The notes: generated by a model from the letters alone, not told the origin. Counted from the first letter of the stretch, positions 19,137 to 27,195 are shown. The stretch: DNA of 64,000 bases from an uncultured Clostridia bacterium (GCA_947591605.1 CANQDF010000007.1:20726-84725); one strand, 5' to 3'. Made by a program: numbers and translations.

Positions 19137-19208
19137 CCGTGAGAGATAATTGCGGTATAATATAAAAACAAGGACACGGAGGTTCTGTTATACCCGTGTC
19201 CTTTTTTT
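19133..19208 (+). promoter_or_regulatory. Promoter followed at once by a terminator-like hairpin (possible attenuator)
   Basis: TTGACC (19133-19138), 17 bp, TATAAT (19156-19161); the -35 overlaps the flippase stop codon. The transcript would begin near 19168 and run straight into AGGACACGG (19171-19179) pairing with CCGTGTCCT (19194-19202), followed by six more T. The hydrolase start codon is at 19229. The hairpin may simply terminate the flippase mRNA, or attenuate the promoter that precedes it. Confidence 0.65.
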
Positions 19209-19228
19209 ATGAAAGCGAGGTTTTTAAA

Positions 19229-19948
19229 ATGAAGCCTGTAATAGGAGTTATGCCTCTTTTAGACAGCAAGAGAGAAAGCTATTGGATGCTGCCGGGATAT
19301 ATGCACGGTGTTGAACGGGCAGGCGGCATACCTGTTATGCTGCCTCTTACGGAGAATGAAGAGGATATAGATTTTATTGCGGAAAAATTTGACGGTTTTT
19401 TGCTTACGGGAGGTCAGGATGTATCCCCCGAGCTTTACGGTGAGGAAAGACTGGATCTCTGCGGCGAATGCAGCAGCCTGCGTGACGGTATGGAAAAGCG
19501 GCTTTTTACGGATGCGGTGGAGGAGGACAAGCCCGTATTGGGCATTTGCAGGGGAATACAGTTTATAAATGCCGTGCTTGGAGGTACGCTGTATCAGGAT
19601 CTGCCTGTACAAAAGCCGTCGGATACGGAGCACTGTCAGAGGCCGCCCTATGACCGACCCGTACACAGGGTGGATATTAAATGCGGTACGCCACTTTATG
19701 AGCTTATAGGCAAACAGAGCCTTTATGTAAACAGCTATCATCATCAGGCGATAAAAGAGCTTGCACCGAGGCTGAGGGCTATGGCGTATTCCTCCGATGG
19801 ATTGACGGAGGCGGTTTATATGCCGGATAAGAGCTTTGTATGGGCTGTGCAGTGGCATCCGGAATTTTCGTATAAAACGGACGAGGACAGCAGAAAGATT
19901 TTTTCTGCCCTTGTAAAGGCTGCATGCAGATACCGAAAAATTACCTAA
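19229..19948 (+). CDS. Class-I glutamine-amidotransferase-like hydrolase (peptidase C26, PuuD-like)
   Basis: A 239-residue gamma-glutamyl hydrolase of the C26 family, the group of gamma-glutamyl-GABA hydrolase. Visible features: GGQDVSPELYGE oxyanion region, nucleophile elbow LGICRGIQ with catalytic Cys, and VQWHPEFS supplying His and Glu of the triad. Likely reaction is removal of gamma-linked glutamate from a small amide or polyglutamyl substrate in the cytoplasm. The start is ATG 19229 with GCGAGG 8 nt upstream; the frame is open 11 codons further, but that part overlaps the T-run of a hairpin. It is transcribed alone, with no putrescine-pathway genes nearby, so the PuuD role is not supported by context. 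Confidence 0.85.
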   Translation: MKPVIGVMPLLDSKRESYWMLPGYMHGVERAGGIPVMLPLTENEEDIDFIAEKFDGFLLTGGQDVSPELYGEERLDLCGECSSLRDGMEKRLFTDAVEEDKPVLGICRGIQFINAVLGGTLYQDLPVQKPSDTEHCQRPPYDRPVHRVDIKCGTPLYELIGKQSLYVNSYHHQAIKELAPRLRAMAYSSDGLTEAVYMPDKSFVWAVQWHPEFSYKTDEDSRKIFSALVKAACRYRKIT

Positions 19949-20010
19949 AAAGAAAAATGCAGGAAATGTGTGCATTTCCTGCATTATGGGTGTTATAAAA
20001 CAACACCCCG
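19944..20010. repeat. Double-hairpin intergenic repeat, copy 1
   Basis: Two adjacent hairpins lie in the gap between convergent genes: AATGCAGGAAATG (19956-19968) pairing with CATTTCCTGCATT (19973-19985), then GGGTGTT / AACACCC (19988-20008). The first hairpin and the flanking TTACCTAAAAA recur at 31.15 kb and the hairpin also at 57.49 kb. The second stem has a different sequence here but the same place and size. It may also stop transcription from both sides. Confidence 0.7.
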
Positions 20011-20024
20011 TTGTTTAAACCATA

Positions 20025-20195
20025 TCAGTCCTGAGAAGGAGCTCCGACAGGGCATGTACCTGCACAAGTACCGCAGTCGATGCAGGAATCGGCATCGATA
20101 ACATACTTGCCGTCGCCCTCGGAAATGCAGCCTACAGGACATTCGCCTGCACAAGCACCGCAGGAAATACAGTCGTCGCTAATTTTATATGCCAT
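20025..20195 (-). CDS. 2[4Fe-4S] ferredoxin
   Basis: A 56-residue clostridial-type electron carrier. Two complete cluster motifs are visible, CISCGACAGECPVG and CIDCGTCAGTCPVG, each of CX2CX2CX3CP form, enough for two low-potential [4Fe-4S] clusters. The start at ATG 20195 is supported by GGAGGTG 6-7 nt upstream; five more in-frame codons upstream would include the ribosome site. It is a single-gene unit, convergent with the C26 hydrolase and divergent from tldD. Such ferredoxins serve pyruvate:ferredoxin oxidoreductase, hydrogenases and radical enzymes, consistent with an anaerobe. Confidence 0.95.
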   Translation of the reverse strand: MAYKISDDCISCGACAGECPVGCISEGDGKYVIDADSCIDCGTCAGTCPVGAPSQD

Positions 20196-20299
20196 AATAA
20201 GCACCTCCAATTTTTTTTGTTAGGAAAACATTGCATTAAAGGTATTCAATGCCTCCTTAGGCTTTGCCTATGCTTATATTGTATAATAAAAATAACTAT

Positions 20300-20327
20300 T
20301 TATCAAGTGTAAATTGTGTGATATAAT
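20300..20327 (+). promoter_or_regulatory. Promoter of tldD-tldE
   Basis: TTATCA (20300-20305), 16 bp, TATAAT (20322-20327), 29 bp ahead of the tldD ATG with GGAGG in between. The divergent ferredoxin promoter must lie in the same 161-bp gap. Confidence 0.55.
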
Positions 20328-20356
20328 AAATTTATTATAAAAAACGGAGGAAGAAT

Positions 20357-21742
20357 ATGTTAGATAAAACCAAAGCCTGCAATATATTGGATGCGGCATT
20401 ATCCACAGGGGCGGATTTTGCCGAAATATTTTTGGAAAACTGTGTAAAAAATTCGGTTACCGTTATAAACGGCAGGGTGGACGGCGCTCTGTCGGGGCGT
20501 GACTGCGGACTGGGGCTGCGCCTTATATGCGGAGATAAGGCGGTATACGCATATACAAACGATATTGAATACAATAACCTGATGTGTATGGCATCGGATG
20601 CCGCAAAGGCTGTCAAAAGCGAAGGACATTGTATTATAAGAGATTTTTGTGTGCAGGATTACCGTGGAGGCGTGAGCAAAGCCTCGGTAATGCCGGATAC
20701 GGTAAAAAAGAAAACCGTTGCCGATATGCTTAAAAGCGCATGTGCCGCTGCGTCTGCCTACATGGATACCATAACGCAGACCTGTATGGGATATATGGAC
20801 GAAGTGCAGGATGTCTGCATAATAAACTCGGAGGGGTTGTGGGCAAAGGACAGACGCATTAGGACAAGAGCCTCGGTGAGCGCCGTTGCTTCCAACGAGA
20901 GCGAAAAGCAGACGGGGTATTTCGGACCCGGTGCTATGTGCGGTCATGAATTTTATGACAGGATCGATCTTGATGAAATTGCCCGTGAGGCTGCACGCTC
21001 GGCGGATACAATGCTGAGGGCTGTTCCCTGTCCTTCGGGCAGGATGGATGTTGTTATGGATAACGGCTTCGGCGGTGTTATTTTTCACGAGGCATGCGGT
21101 CACGGCTTGGAGATCACCGCAGTCAGCAAAAACGCATCGGTATTTGCGGGCAAGCTCGGCCAAAAGATAGCCTCCGAAAAGGTCACTGCAATAGATGACG
21201 GCACCATAGAGGGCAGCTGGGGCTCTGTAAACATTGATGACGAGGGTGTGCCTGCCCGTAAAAAGATACTTATAGAAAACGGCATACTCAAAAGCTATAT
21301 GTCCGACAGATTTAACGGCGCAAGGGCAGGCTACGGTGTTACAGGTTCGTCCAGGCGGCAGTCCTACAAGTTTATGCCTGTTGCAAGGATGACAAACACA
21401 TATATTGCACCGGGCAGTGACAGGTGTGAGGATATAATAGCCGATACCAAGTACGGTCTTTATGCAAGGTATATGGGCGGAGGCTCGGTAAACCCTGCCT
21501 CGGGAGAATTTAATTTTGCGGTGAGCGAGGCATATATAATAAGGAACGGTAAAATTTGCGAACCCGTAAGGGGAGCCACCCTTATAGGCAAGGGCGCCGA
21601 TGTTCTTATGAACATTGATATGGTAGGCGACAACCTTAAGCTTGCGGAGGGTATGTGCGGCGCAGAGAGCGGAAGTATACCCGTATGCGTAGGTCAGCCT
21701 ATGCTGAGGGTCAGAAATATGACGGTAGGGGGAAGAGGCTGA
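20357..21742 (+). CDS. tldD: Metalloprotease subunit TldD
   Basis: Catalytic half of the TldD/TldE zinc protease, 461 residues. The metal-binding HEACGH (HEXXXH) is intact around residue 240, preceded by GFGGVIF and followed by GLEI. TldD-TldE heterodimers thread unfolded peptides through a channel and digest them; known roles are removal of leader peptides of microcin B17-like products and degradation of CcdA. CGGAGG precedes the ATG. tldE begins 1 bp after the stop, as expected for subunits of one enzyme. No peptide natural-product cluster is visible nearby, so a housekeeping role is as likely as maturation. Confidence 0.93.
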   Translation: MLDKTKACNILDAALSTGADFAEIFLENCVKNSVTVINGRVDGALSGRDCGLGLRLICGDKAVYAYTNDIEYNNLMCMASDAAKAVKSEGHCIIRDFCVQDYRGGVSKASVMPDTVKKKTVADMLKSACAAASAYMDTITQTCMGYMDEVQDVCIINSEGLWAKDRRIRTRASVSAVASNESEKQTGYFGPGAMCGHEFYDRIDLDEIAREAARSADTMLRAVPCPSGRMDVVMDNGFGGVIFHEACGHGLEITAVSKNASVFAGKLGQKIASEKVTAIDDGTIEGSWGSVNIDDEGVPARKKILIENGILKSYMSDRFNGARAGYGVTGSSRRQSYKFMPVARMTNTYIAPGSDRCEDIIADTKYGLYARYMGGGSVNPASGEFNFAVSEAYIIRNGKICEPVRGATLIGKGADVLMNIDMVGDNLKLAEGMCGAESGSIPVCVGQPMLRVRNMTVGGRG

Positions 21743-21743
21743 T

Positions 21744-23087
21744 ATGGACATAAGGGAGTTTAAGGACAAACTGTTTGAGGCTGCAAGGCAGAGCGGTATT
21801 GCCGATATTGAGCTGTTTTATTCCTCGGGCAGCTCCGAGTCGGTATATGTATATAACGGCAATGTGGAAAAATTCAACAGCAGCAGCTGCGGAGGCATAG
21901 GCACAAGAGGGCTCTATAACGGAGTTATGGGCTATTACTACAGCGAGGTGACAGACGAGAAGGATATACCTTTAATTATTGATGCTCTTATACAAAACGC
22001 AGGCATAACCGACAGCGGCGACGAGGAGTTTATTTTTGAGGGCAGCGATAAATACGAAGCTCTCAGCCTGTACAATGACGAGCTTGATGCCTTTACCGTA
22101 GAGGACAAGATAGACGCTGCACTCAAAATGGAAAAAACCGCTCTTGAATACGACAGCAGGATAAAAAGTGTTACAGGCTCGCAGGTGGTATCGGGCAGGA
22201 GCGAAAAATACATCGCCAACTCAAAGGGACTTGAGCTTAGCGAAAAAAGCAATTATATCATGGCATATATAGAGCTTATTGCGGAGGAAAACGGCAGCAC
22301 CAAGGAGATGGGCGAGATATGGGCAGGCACATCTGCGGCAAACCTTAAACCGGCAGACATAGCGGCAAAGGCGGCAGAAAGAGCACTTAGGGCGCTCGGA
22401 GGCAGCCCGGTTGGATCGGGCAGCAAAAATATAATTTTGGAAAACAGGGTGTTTGCCGATATACTGGAGTGTTTTTCGGGCAGCTTTTTTGCGGAAAATG
22501 TGCAAAAGGGCTTTTCAATGCTCAAGGGCAGGCTGGGAGAGATAATAGCCTCGGATAAGGTAAGCATAGCGGACGATCCGCTGCTTGAGGACGGCTTTAA
22601 CTCTACCGCATTTGATTCCGAGGGCGTTGCCTCATACAACAAGACGGTAGTTGATCACGGGGTGCTTAAGACCTATCTGTATAACCTTAAATCGGCGCAC
22701 AAGGACGGTGTGTCCTCTACGGGCAACGGCTTTAAGGGATCGTTCAAGGGCAGGGTGTCCACAGACACCACCAATTTTTATCTTAAGGCAGGCAGCTTAA
22801 GCCCCGAGCAGCTGCTTGAAAGGCTTGGAGACGGACTGTTTATAACATCGGTCGCAGGGCTTCATTCGGGTGCAAACGGCATAACGGGTGATTTTTCGCT
22901 TGCGGCAGACGGTTTTTTGGTGGAAAAAGGCAGGATAATACGTCCCGTTGAACAGATAACTATAGCCTCAAACTTTTTTGAGCTTTTAAAAAATGTAGAG
23001 GAAACAGCCGATGACCTTTATTTTTCGGTTTCGGGTGTAGGCTCGCCGTCGGTGCTTGTAAAAAACATAAGCGTTTCGGGTCTGTAG
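21744..23087 (+). CDS. tldE: TldE/PmbA partner subunit of TldD
   Basis: A 447-residue paralogue of TldD that lacks the zinc motif, as normal for TldE (PmbA). It supplies the non-catalytic half of the heterodimer and shapes the substrate channel. Conserved features include GGIGTRGLYNGVMGYYYS near residue 55 and the C-terminal SGVGSPSVLVKNISVSG that ends all family members. It starts one base after tldD and is certainly cotranscribed. The C-terminal half also has VAGLHSGANGITGDFSLAA, the conserved segment around the modified catalytic surface. Confidence 0.92.
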   Translation: MDIREFKDKLFEAARQSGIADIELFYSSGSSESVYVYNGNVEKFNSSSCGGIGTRGLYNGVMGYYYSEVTDEKDIPLIIDALIQNAGITDSGDEEFIFEGSDKYEALSLYNDELDAFTVEDKIDAALKMEKTALEYDSRIKSVTGSQVVSGRSEKYIANSKGLELSEKSNYIMAYIELIAEENGSTKEMGEIWAGTSAANLKPADIAAKAAERALRALGGSPVGSGSKNIILENRVFADILECFSGSFFAENVQKGFSMLKGRLGEIIASDKVSIADDPLLEDGFNSTAFDSEGVASYNKTVVDHGVLKTYLYNLKSAHKDGVSSTGNGFKGSFKGRVSTDTTNFYLKAGSLSPEQLLERLGDGLFITSVAGLHSGANGITGDFSLAADGFLVEKGRIIRPVEQITIASNFFELLKNVEETADDLYFSVSGVGSPSVLVKNISVSGL

Positions 23088-23127
23088 GCTCCGTTAAAAA
23101 AGATGCAGCACCGTTTAAATTAGTTTA

Positions 23128-23292
23128 TTGACAAACCCTGTTTTTATATTATAATTAATTGTAGGGCAGCACTTGTTTTTATTAACTAAAGTAAGCCCCG
23201 CCTGATACAAAGGCGGCGTAAGCGGAGTGCAAATATCATTGAATTTATAAATACTTTAATGTATATTAATTTTTTTAGGCTGAGGTGATTAA
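23128..23292 (+). promoter_or_regulatory. Promoter and structured 5' leader of the hemerythrin-like gene
   Basis: TTGACA (23128-23133), 16 bp, TATAAT (23150-23155), giving an mRNA start near 23162 and a leader of about 130 nt. In the leader a 6-bp GC-rich hairpin CCGCCT / AGGCGG (23198-23203 with 23211-23216, 7-nt loop) is enclosed by a closing helix GCACT (23169-23173) with AGTGC (23226-23230). It does not match the c-di-GMP, cobalamin or other riboswitch consensus I know. The ribosome site GAGGTG stands before ATG 23293. Confidence 0.5.
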
Positions 23293-23712
23293 ATGTTCTG
23301 GAAGGACGATATGGCTACCGGTGTGCCGGAGATAGACGAAAGGCTTAGGTATTTTATCGAAAGCATTAATGCCACAATAAGACGGATGAATACATCAAGA
23401 AATCCTGCTTTTATGTCAAAATATATAGAGGATATTAAAAATATATGTGTTGATTATTTCTCTTATCAGGAAACAATGATGACTATCAACAATTACAGGG
23501 CATATTATCAGCATAAGCACGATCACGAGATACTGTTTGAAAAGATAGGTAATGTTGCAAACGAGTTTATGGCAGGTTCATTCGGCTTTAATACAAGCCA
23601 GCTTGAAAATGTTTTTAACGAGTGGTTTATAAGGCATGTTTTTATGTATGACAAACCCTTTGGCGAATACTGTAAAAAAACAAGGTCGGGCTACGGTCAG
23701 CGGAGGGTATAA
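23293..23712 (+). CDS. Hemerythrin-fold protein with incomplete diiron site
   Basis: A 139-residue protein with the four-helix hemerythrin layout and length. Counting against the canonical ligands: first His (in ID-EQ-H) is Leu18, the His of HFxxEE is Tyr55, and the bridging Glu is Gln59. The later ligands are intact: His74 and His78 (HKHDH), His115 and Asp120 (RHVFMYD). Thus the three His that hold iron 1 remain, while both private ligands of iron 2 and the bridging Glu are gone. It cannot be a normal oxygen-binding diiron bacteriohemerythrin; it might bind one metal or have a sensory or structural role. It is a single-gene unit behind a long structured leader. Confidence 0.82.
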   Translation: MFWKDDMATGVPEIDERLRYFIESINATIRRMNTSRNPAFMSKYIEDIKNICVDYFSYQETMMTINNYRAYYQHKHDHEILFEKIGNVANEFMAGSFGFNTSQLENVFNEWFIRHVFMYDKPFGEYCKKTRSGYGQRRV

Positions 23713-23769
23713 TGCCAAAAATTGTGCCGCTTATTCGGTCTGACGTCAAAAAATGCGGGCAAATAATTG

Positions 23770-23798
23770 TTGACATTGCCTGTTTTGCATATTATAAT
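23770..23798 (+). promoter_or_regulatory. Promoter of the SRP RNA gene
   Basis: Consensus TTGACA (23770-23775), 17 bp, TATAAT (23793-23798), ending 7 bp before the predicted RNA 5' end. This is a strong constitutive promoter, as expected for a stable RNA. Confidence 0.88.
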
Positions 23799-23804
23799 TA
23801 ATAT

Positions 23805-24083
23805 TGTCCTGTGCTAGCCGGGGATGTAGTGGCTCCTTGTATCTGTAAATCCGCTCTAACAGAGGTGATGTCTTTTCTGAGGCAGGGTCGTGTCGGGTCT
23901 GCCCCGGGTAGGTGGCGTTGACGGTGGAGTCTTGCGCAATGAAAGCTTGTGAACCGTGTCAGGTCCGGAAGGAAGCAGCACTAAGCAATACCTTTTGTGT
24001 GCCGCAAGGTAGCTTGACCTGAGTTAACCGCCCGGGTAACGTCGGTATTATCGTGTCGAGGTAAAGATGCACAGGATTTTTGT
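23805..24083 (+). ncRNA. ffs: Signal recognition particle RNA, large Firmicute type
   Basis: About 270 nt. The domain IV hairpin that binds Ffh is unmistakable at 23955-23990 (GTCAGGTCCGGAAGGAAGCAG with the GGAA tetraloop). The ends pair as a closing helix: TCCTGTGC (23807-23814) with GCACAGGA (24069-24076), and a T-rich stretch follows as terminator. The length and the extra 5' and 3' sequence show the long form with an Alu domain, as in Bacillus and Clostridium scRNA, not the 110-nt 4.5S form. It directs ribosomes making membrane and secreted proteins to the membrane together with Ffh and FtsY. Confidence 0.95.
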
Positions 24084-24091
24084 TTTTTGTA

Positions 24092-24410
24092 TTGACATAG
24101 TAATTTTTGTATGTTAATATATATGTAATTCGATATTAGGTAACACTGTGATGAGGAATAGTAGGTTATACGTTAGCTTGCAGAGAGCTGCCGCTTGGTG
24201 AAAGGCAGCAGTAACAAGTAACTGAACTCGCCTTGGAGTGGTCGGCTGAACTTTACCGCAGGTAAAACAGTAGGCTTGAACGGATGCCCACCGTTACAGG
24301 GGCAGAATATCAGCTTAGGCTCGTATTCGGTTGAGTGTATTCCTTTGGGATAAATTAGAGTGGTACCACGGATCTTACCTTTCGTCTCTTGTGTGACGAA
24401 AGGTTTTTTT
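24092..24410 (+). promoter_or_regulatory. Leucine T-box riboswitch with promoter and terminator, upstream of leuA
   Basis: Promoter TTGACA (24092-24097), 17 bp, TAATAT (24115-24120). The leader has a stem I with AGAGAG and GGTGAAA elements, and a specifier loop reading GAA-CTC-GCC, giving a CUC leucine codon at 24227-24229. The T-box sequence AGAGTGGTACCACGG lies at 24357-24371 and begins the antiterminator. The alternative terminator is CCTTTCGTC (24378-24386) with GACGAAAGG (24395-24403) and seven T. Uncharged tRNA-Leu should pair with the specifier and T-box and allow leuA transcription. Specifier and gene product agree. Confidence 0.95.
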
Positions 24411-24488
24411 ATTGCCGCACCCATAGATAAACAGGGTACGGTATGCTGTTTTTGTAAAAATTAAATTGTTTGAAAGGAGCTAACAAAA

Positions 24489-26141
24489 ATGAATTTTAAA
24501 AGGTACAGACAGTTTGCACCCGTTATCCTCCCCGAGAGAAAATGGCCCTCAAGGGTAATTACAAAGGCGCCCGTATGGTGCAGCGTTGATTTGCGTGACG
24601 GTAACCAGGCGCTTGAAAAGCCTATGAATCTTGACCAGAAGATACATTTTTTCAAGTATCTTGTTAAAATAGGCTTTAAGGAGATAGAGGTGGGCTTTCC
24701 CGCTGCAAGTGATACGGAATATCTCTTCTGCCGTACACTTATTGAGGAAAACCTTATCCCCGATGATGTTACCATACAGGTGCTTACCCAGAGCCGTGAG
24801 CATATAATACGCAAGACCTTTGAGGCATTGAAGGGCGTAAATAAGGCAATAGTGCACCTTTACAACTCAACCTCCACACTCCAGAGGGATGTTGTGTTCA
24901 ATAAGAGCAAGGCGGAGATAACGGAGCTTGCCGTATCGGGTGCAAAGCTTATTGACGAGCTTGCGGATGAATACGGCAGAGAGCATTTTTTGTTTGAATA
25001 TTCGCCCGAGAGCTTTTCGGGTACGGAGCTTGACTATGCCGTTGAGATATGTGATGCGGTGCTTGATGTGTGGAAGCCTGCCCCAGACAACAAGGTCATA
25101 ATAAACCTCCCCAATACCGTGGAGATGGCTACGCCAAACGTATATGCAGACCAGATCGAATATGTATCCGACAATATAAAATATAGGGAAAACGTGCTTA
25201 TCAGCCTCCATTCGCACAACGACAGAGGCACGGCGGTTGCGGACAGCGAGCTTGGTATTATGGCAGGTGCCGACAGAGTGGAGGGTACGCTTTTCGGCAA
25301 CGGTGAAAGAACGGGCAATGCCGATATAATGACTATAGCGCTTAATATGTTCTCGCAGGGTATTGACCCCGAGCTTGATTTTTCCGACATAAATTCCGCC
25401 ATTGAAATTTATGAAAATTCAACCGGTATGAGTGTGCATCCACGGCATCCGTACGCAGGGGATCTGGTTTATACAGCATTTTCGGGTTCTCATCAGGATG
25501 CCATCAAAAAGGGTATGGCAAAGATGATAGAGCATCCCGACAGATGGGAGGTCCCATACCTTCCTATAGACCCTCTGGACGTTGGCAGAAACTACGACCC
25601 AATAATAAGGATAAACAGCCAGTCAGGCAAGGGCGGTGTTGCCTATATCCTTGAAACACATTACGGACTGCATGTACCAAAGAGCATGCAGCAGCACTTT
25701 GGCGCAATAGTGACCAAGGAATCCGTAAATAAGGACAGCGAGCTTACGCCTGAGGAGGTATATGATCTGTTTATGAAAACCTATTATGTAAGGGAGCCGC
25801 TTAATGTTATATACTACAGCGAGCATGCCTCTACGGAAAGCGTTGACCTTGAAATAGATGTATGCCATAACAATGCCAACAAAACCTTTAAGGGACACGG
25901 CAACGGCATTATAGACGCCTTTGGCAAGGCGCTCGAGAGCAACCTTGATGTCAAGTTTGAAATTGTAAATTACAGTGAGCATTCAATGGATTACGGCAAA
26001 AAGTCAAGAGCCATAACCTATATACAGCTTTATGATGAGGATCACAATTCATACTACGGCATCGGCATAAGCAGCAATATAGCAAAATCATCGCTGAGAG
26101 CCATAGTGAGCGCTGTCAACCAGATGACGGACGGACAATAA
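24489..26141 (+). CDS. leuA: 2-isopropylmalate synthase
   Basis: First committed step of leucine biosynthesis: acetyl-CoA plus 2-ketoisovalerate gives 2-isopropylmalate. At 550 residues it is the long form with a C-terminal regulatory domain. The catalytic TIM barrel (about 30-320) shows SVDLRDGNQAL, the metal-binding HSHNDRGTA and the GNGERTGN motif. The linker follows, and residues about 420-550 form the LeuA allosteric domain that binds leucine. AAAGGAG precedes the ATG. No other leu genes follow: the next gene is a methyltransferase behind an inverted repeat. Expression is set by the leucine T-box just upstream and activity probably by leucine feedback. Confidence 0.95.
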   Translation: MNFKRYRQFAPVILPERKWPSRVITKAPVWCSVDLRDGNQALEKPMNLDQKIHFFKYLVKIGFKEIEVGFPAASDTEYLFCRTLIEENLIPDDVTIQVLTQSREHIIRKTFEALKGVNKAIVHLYNSTSTLQRDVVFNKSKAEITELAVSGAKLIDELADEYGREHFLFEYSPESFSGTELDYAVEICDAVLDVWKPAPDNKVIINLPNTVEMATPNVYADQIEYVSDNIKYRENVLISLHSHNDRGTAVADSELGIMAGADRVEGTLFGNGERTGNADIMTIALNMFSQGIDPELDFSDINSAIEIYENSTGMSVHPRHPYAGDLVYTAFSGSHQDAIKKGMAKMIEHPDRWEVPYLPIDPLDVGRNYDPIIRINSQSGKGGVAYILETHYGLHVPKSMQQHFGAIVTKESVNKDSELTPEEVYDLFMKTYYVREPLNVIYYSEHASTESVDLEIDVCHNNANKTFKGHGNGIIDAFGKALESNLDVKFEIVNYSEHSMDYGKKSRAITYIQLYDEDHNSYYGIGISSNIAKSSLRAIVSAVNQMTDGQ

Positions 26142-26199
26142 GGCTGCATTTTTGCCTGATATATTGAACATAAAAAAGGCATACAGATCGATTTAAAAC

Positions 26200-26243
26200 G
26201 GCTGTCGGAATGCAATTTGCAAAAAACTTGCGATCCGACAGCC
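26200..26243 (+). terminator. Inverted repeat after leuA, possible terminator
   Basis: A 10-bp stem GGCTGTCGGA (26200-26209) with TCCGACAGCC (26234-26243) closes a 24-nt loop that contains a smaller TGCAA/TTGCG pairing. It lacks a clear T-run, so termination is uncertain. Confidence 0.45.
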
Positions 26244-26275
26244 TAACAAATTGTGATCTGTAACGGAGGAATACG

Positions 26276-27034
26276 ATGAATATAAAATGGAATGCCAATA
26301 AGTATACCGAGGATTTCTCCTTTGTTCATCAATACGGGAACAGCGTTGCGGAATTGATTGACGCCGCTAAAGGCAGCTCCGTATTGGACTTGGGCTGCGG
26401 TAATGGGGCATTGACAAAAGTGCTGCGGGATAAAGGCTATTTAGTTAAAGGTATGGATGAATCCAAAGAGTTTTTGGTCATTGCAAAAGAAAAATATCCC
26501 GACATTGATTTTATACAGGGAGATGCTGCCGACTTTACACTTTCCGAACCGGTCGATGTTGTGTTTTCCAATGCGGTGTTCCATTGGATAAACAAGGATA
26601 AACAACGGGATATGCTCAAATGCGTATATAAGGCTCTAAATAAGGACGGTCGGTTTGTTTTTGAGTTTGGCGGTCACGGTAATAATAAAAAAATACACAG
26701 CGCATTGGCAAGGGTATTTTCGGAGCATGGTTATTGTTACAGGATGCCGTTTTACTTTCCCCGCATTGGAGAATATGCGGCTATGATGGAAAATGCAGGG
26801 TTTGAAGTGCAGTACGCTGTCCTTTTTGACAGACCGACCGAGCTTAAAGGTGAGGACGGATTAAAGGACTGGATCAATATGTTTGTAAAAACGCCGTTTT
26901 CGATCGTTAAAACGGAGCAGGAAAAGGAAATGATTGCCGATAAAGCAGTAGAGATACTGCGTGATGATCTGTTTATTAACGGAAAATGGTATGCCGATTA
27001 TGTCAGAATAAGAATGAAGGCTGTCCGTGTGTAA
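26276..27034 (+). CDS. Class I SAM-dependent methyltransferase (trans-aconitate methyltransferase-like)
   Basis: A 252-residue Rossmann-fold methyltransferase. Motif I is VLDLGCGNGALTKVL at about residue 35, with the acidic residue after strand 2 (KGMDES), then IQGDAADF and VVFSNAVFHWINK. The HWI segment and overall length resemble trans-aconitate 2-methyltransferase and related small-acid O-methyltransferases, but the substrate cannot be assigned. AACGGAGG precedes the ATG. It lies between leuA and a bidirectional terminator; no functional partner is evident. Confidence 0.85.
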   Translation: MNIKWNANKYTEDFSFVHQYGNSVAELIDAAKGSSVLDLGCGNGALTKVLRDKGYLVKGMDESKEFLVIAKEKYPDIDFIQGDAADFTLSEPVDVVFSNAVFHWINKDKQRDMLKCVYKALNKDGRFVFEFGGHGNNKKIHSALARVFSEHGYCYRMPFYFPRIGEYAAMMENAGFEVQYAVLFDRPTELKGEDGLKDWINMFVKTPFSIVKTEQEKEMIADKAVEILRDDLFINGKWYADYVRIRMKAVRV

Positions 27035-27098
27035 AATATACTGCTAACGGCACTTTAAATCAATTGTGCGGCTTTTTGAAAAAATCTATATAAAACAG

Positions 27099-27140
27099 AA
27101 AAAACCGAAGGGCGGACTCTGTGCCGACCTTCGGTTTTTT
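27099..27140. terminator. Bidirectional terminator between methyltransferase and DUF1847
   Basis: AAAAAACCGAAGG (27099-27111) pairs perfectly with CCTTCGGTTTTTT (27128-27140), with A-rich and T-rich flanks that serve both converging transcripts. Confidence 0.92.
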
Positions 27141-27195
27141 AGCTGTTATAAAGCAGCCCTGTTCTTTTTATGTATATAAATTATACGCTGCTTTT

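Noticed and set aside
20399..21769. A 456-codon open frame antisense to tldD
   Set aside because: It lies wholly opposite a clear TldD gene; its translation is Cys/His/Tyr-rich without family motifs, as expected from the codon bias of the real gene.
23162..23292. c-di-GMP or other known riboswitch ahead of the hemerythrin-like gene
   Set aside because: The conserved loop sequences of the known c-di-GMP classes are absent; only simple hairpins are visible, so it is reported as an unassigned structured leader.
24173..24424. An 83-codon open frame antisense to the T-box leader
   Set aside because: The region is a complete T-box with specifier, T-box sequence and terminator; the frame is accidental.
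26200..26243. A second regulatory leader upstream of the methyltransferase
   Set aside because: Only a simple inverted repeat is present; no T-box, riboswitch or promoter signature accompanies it.
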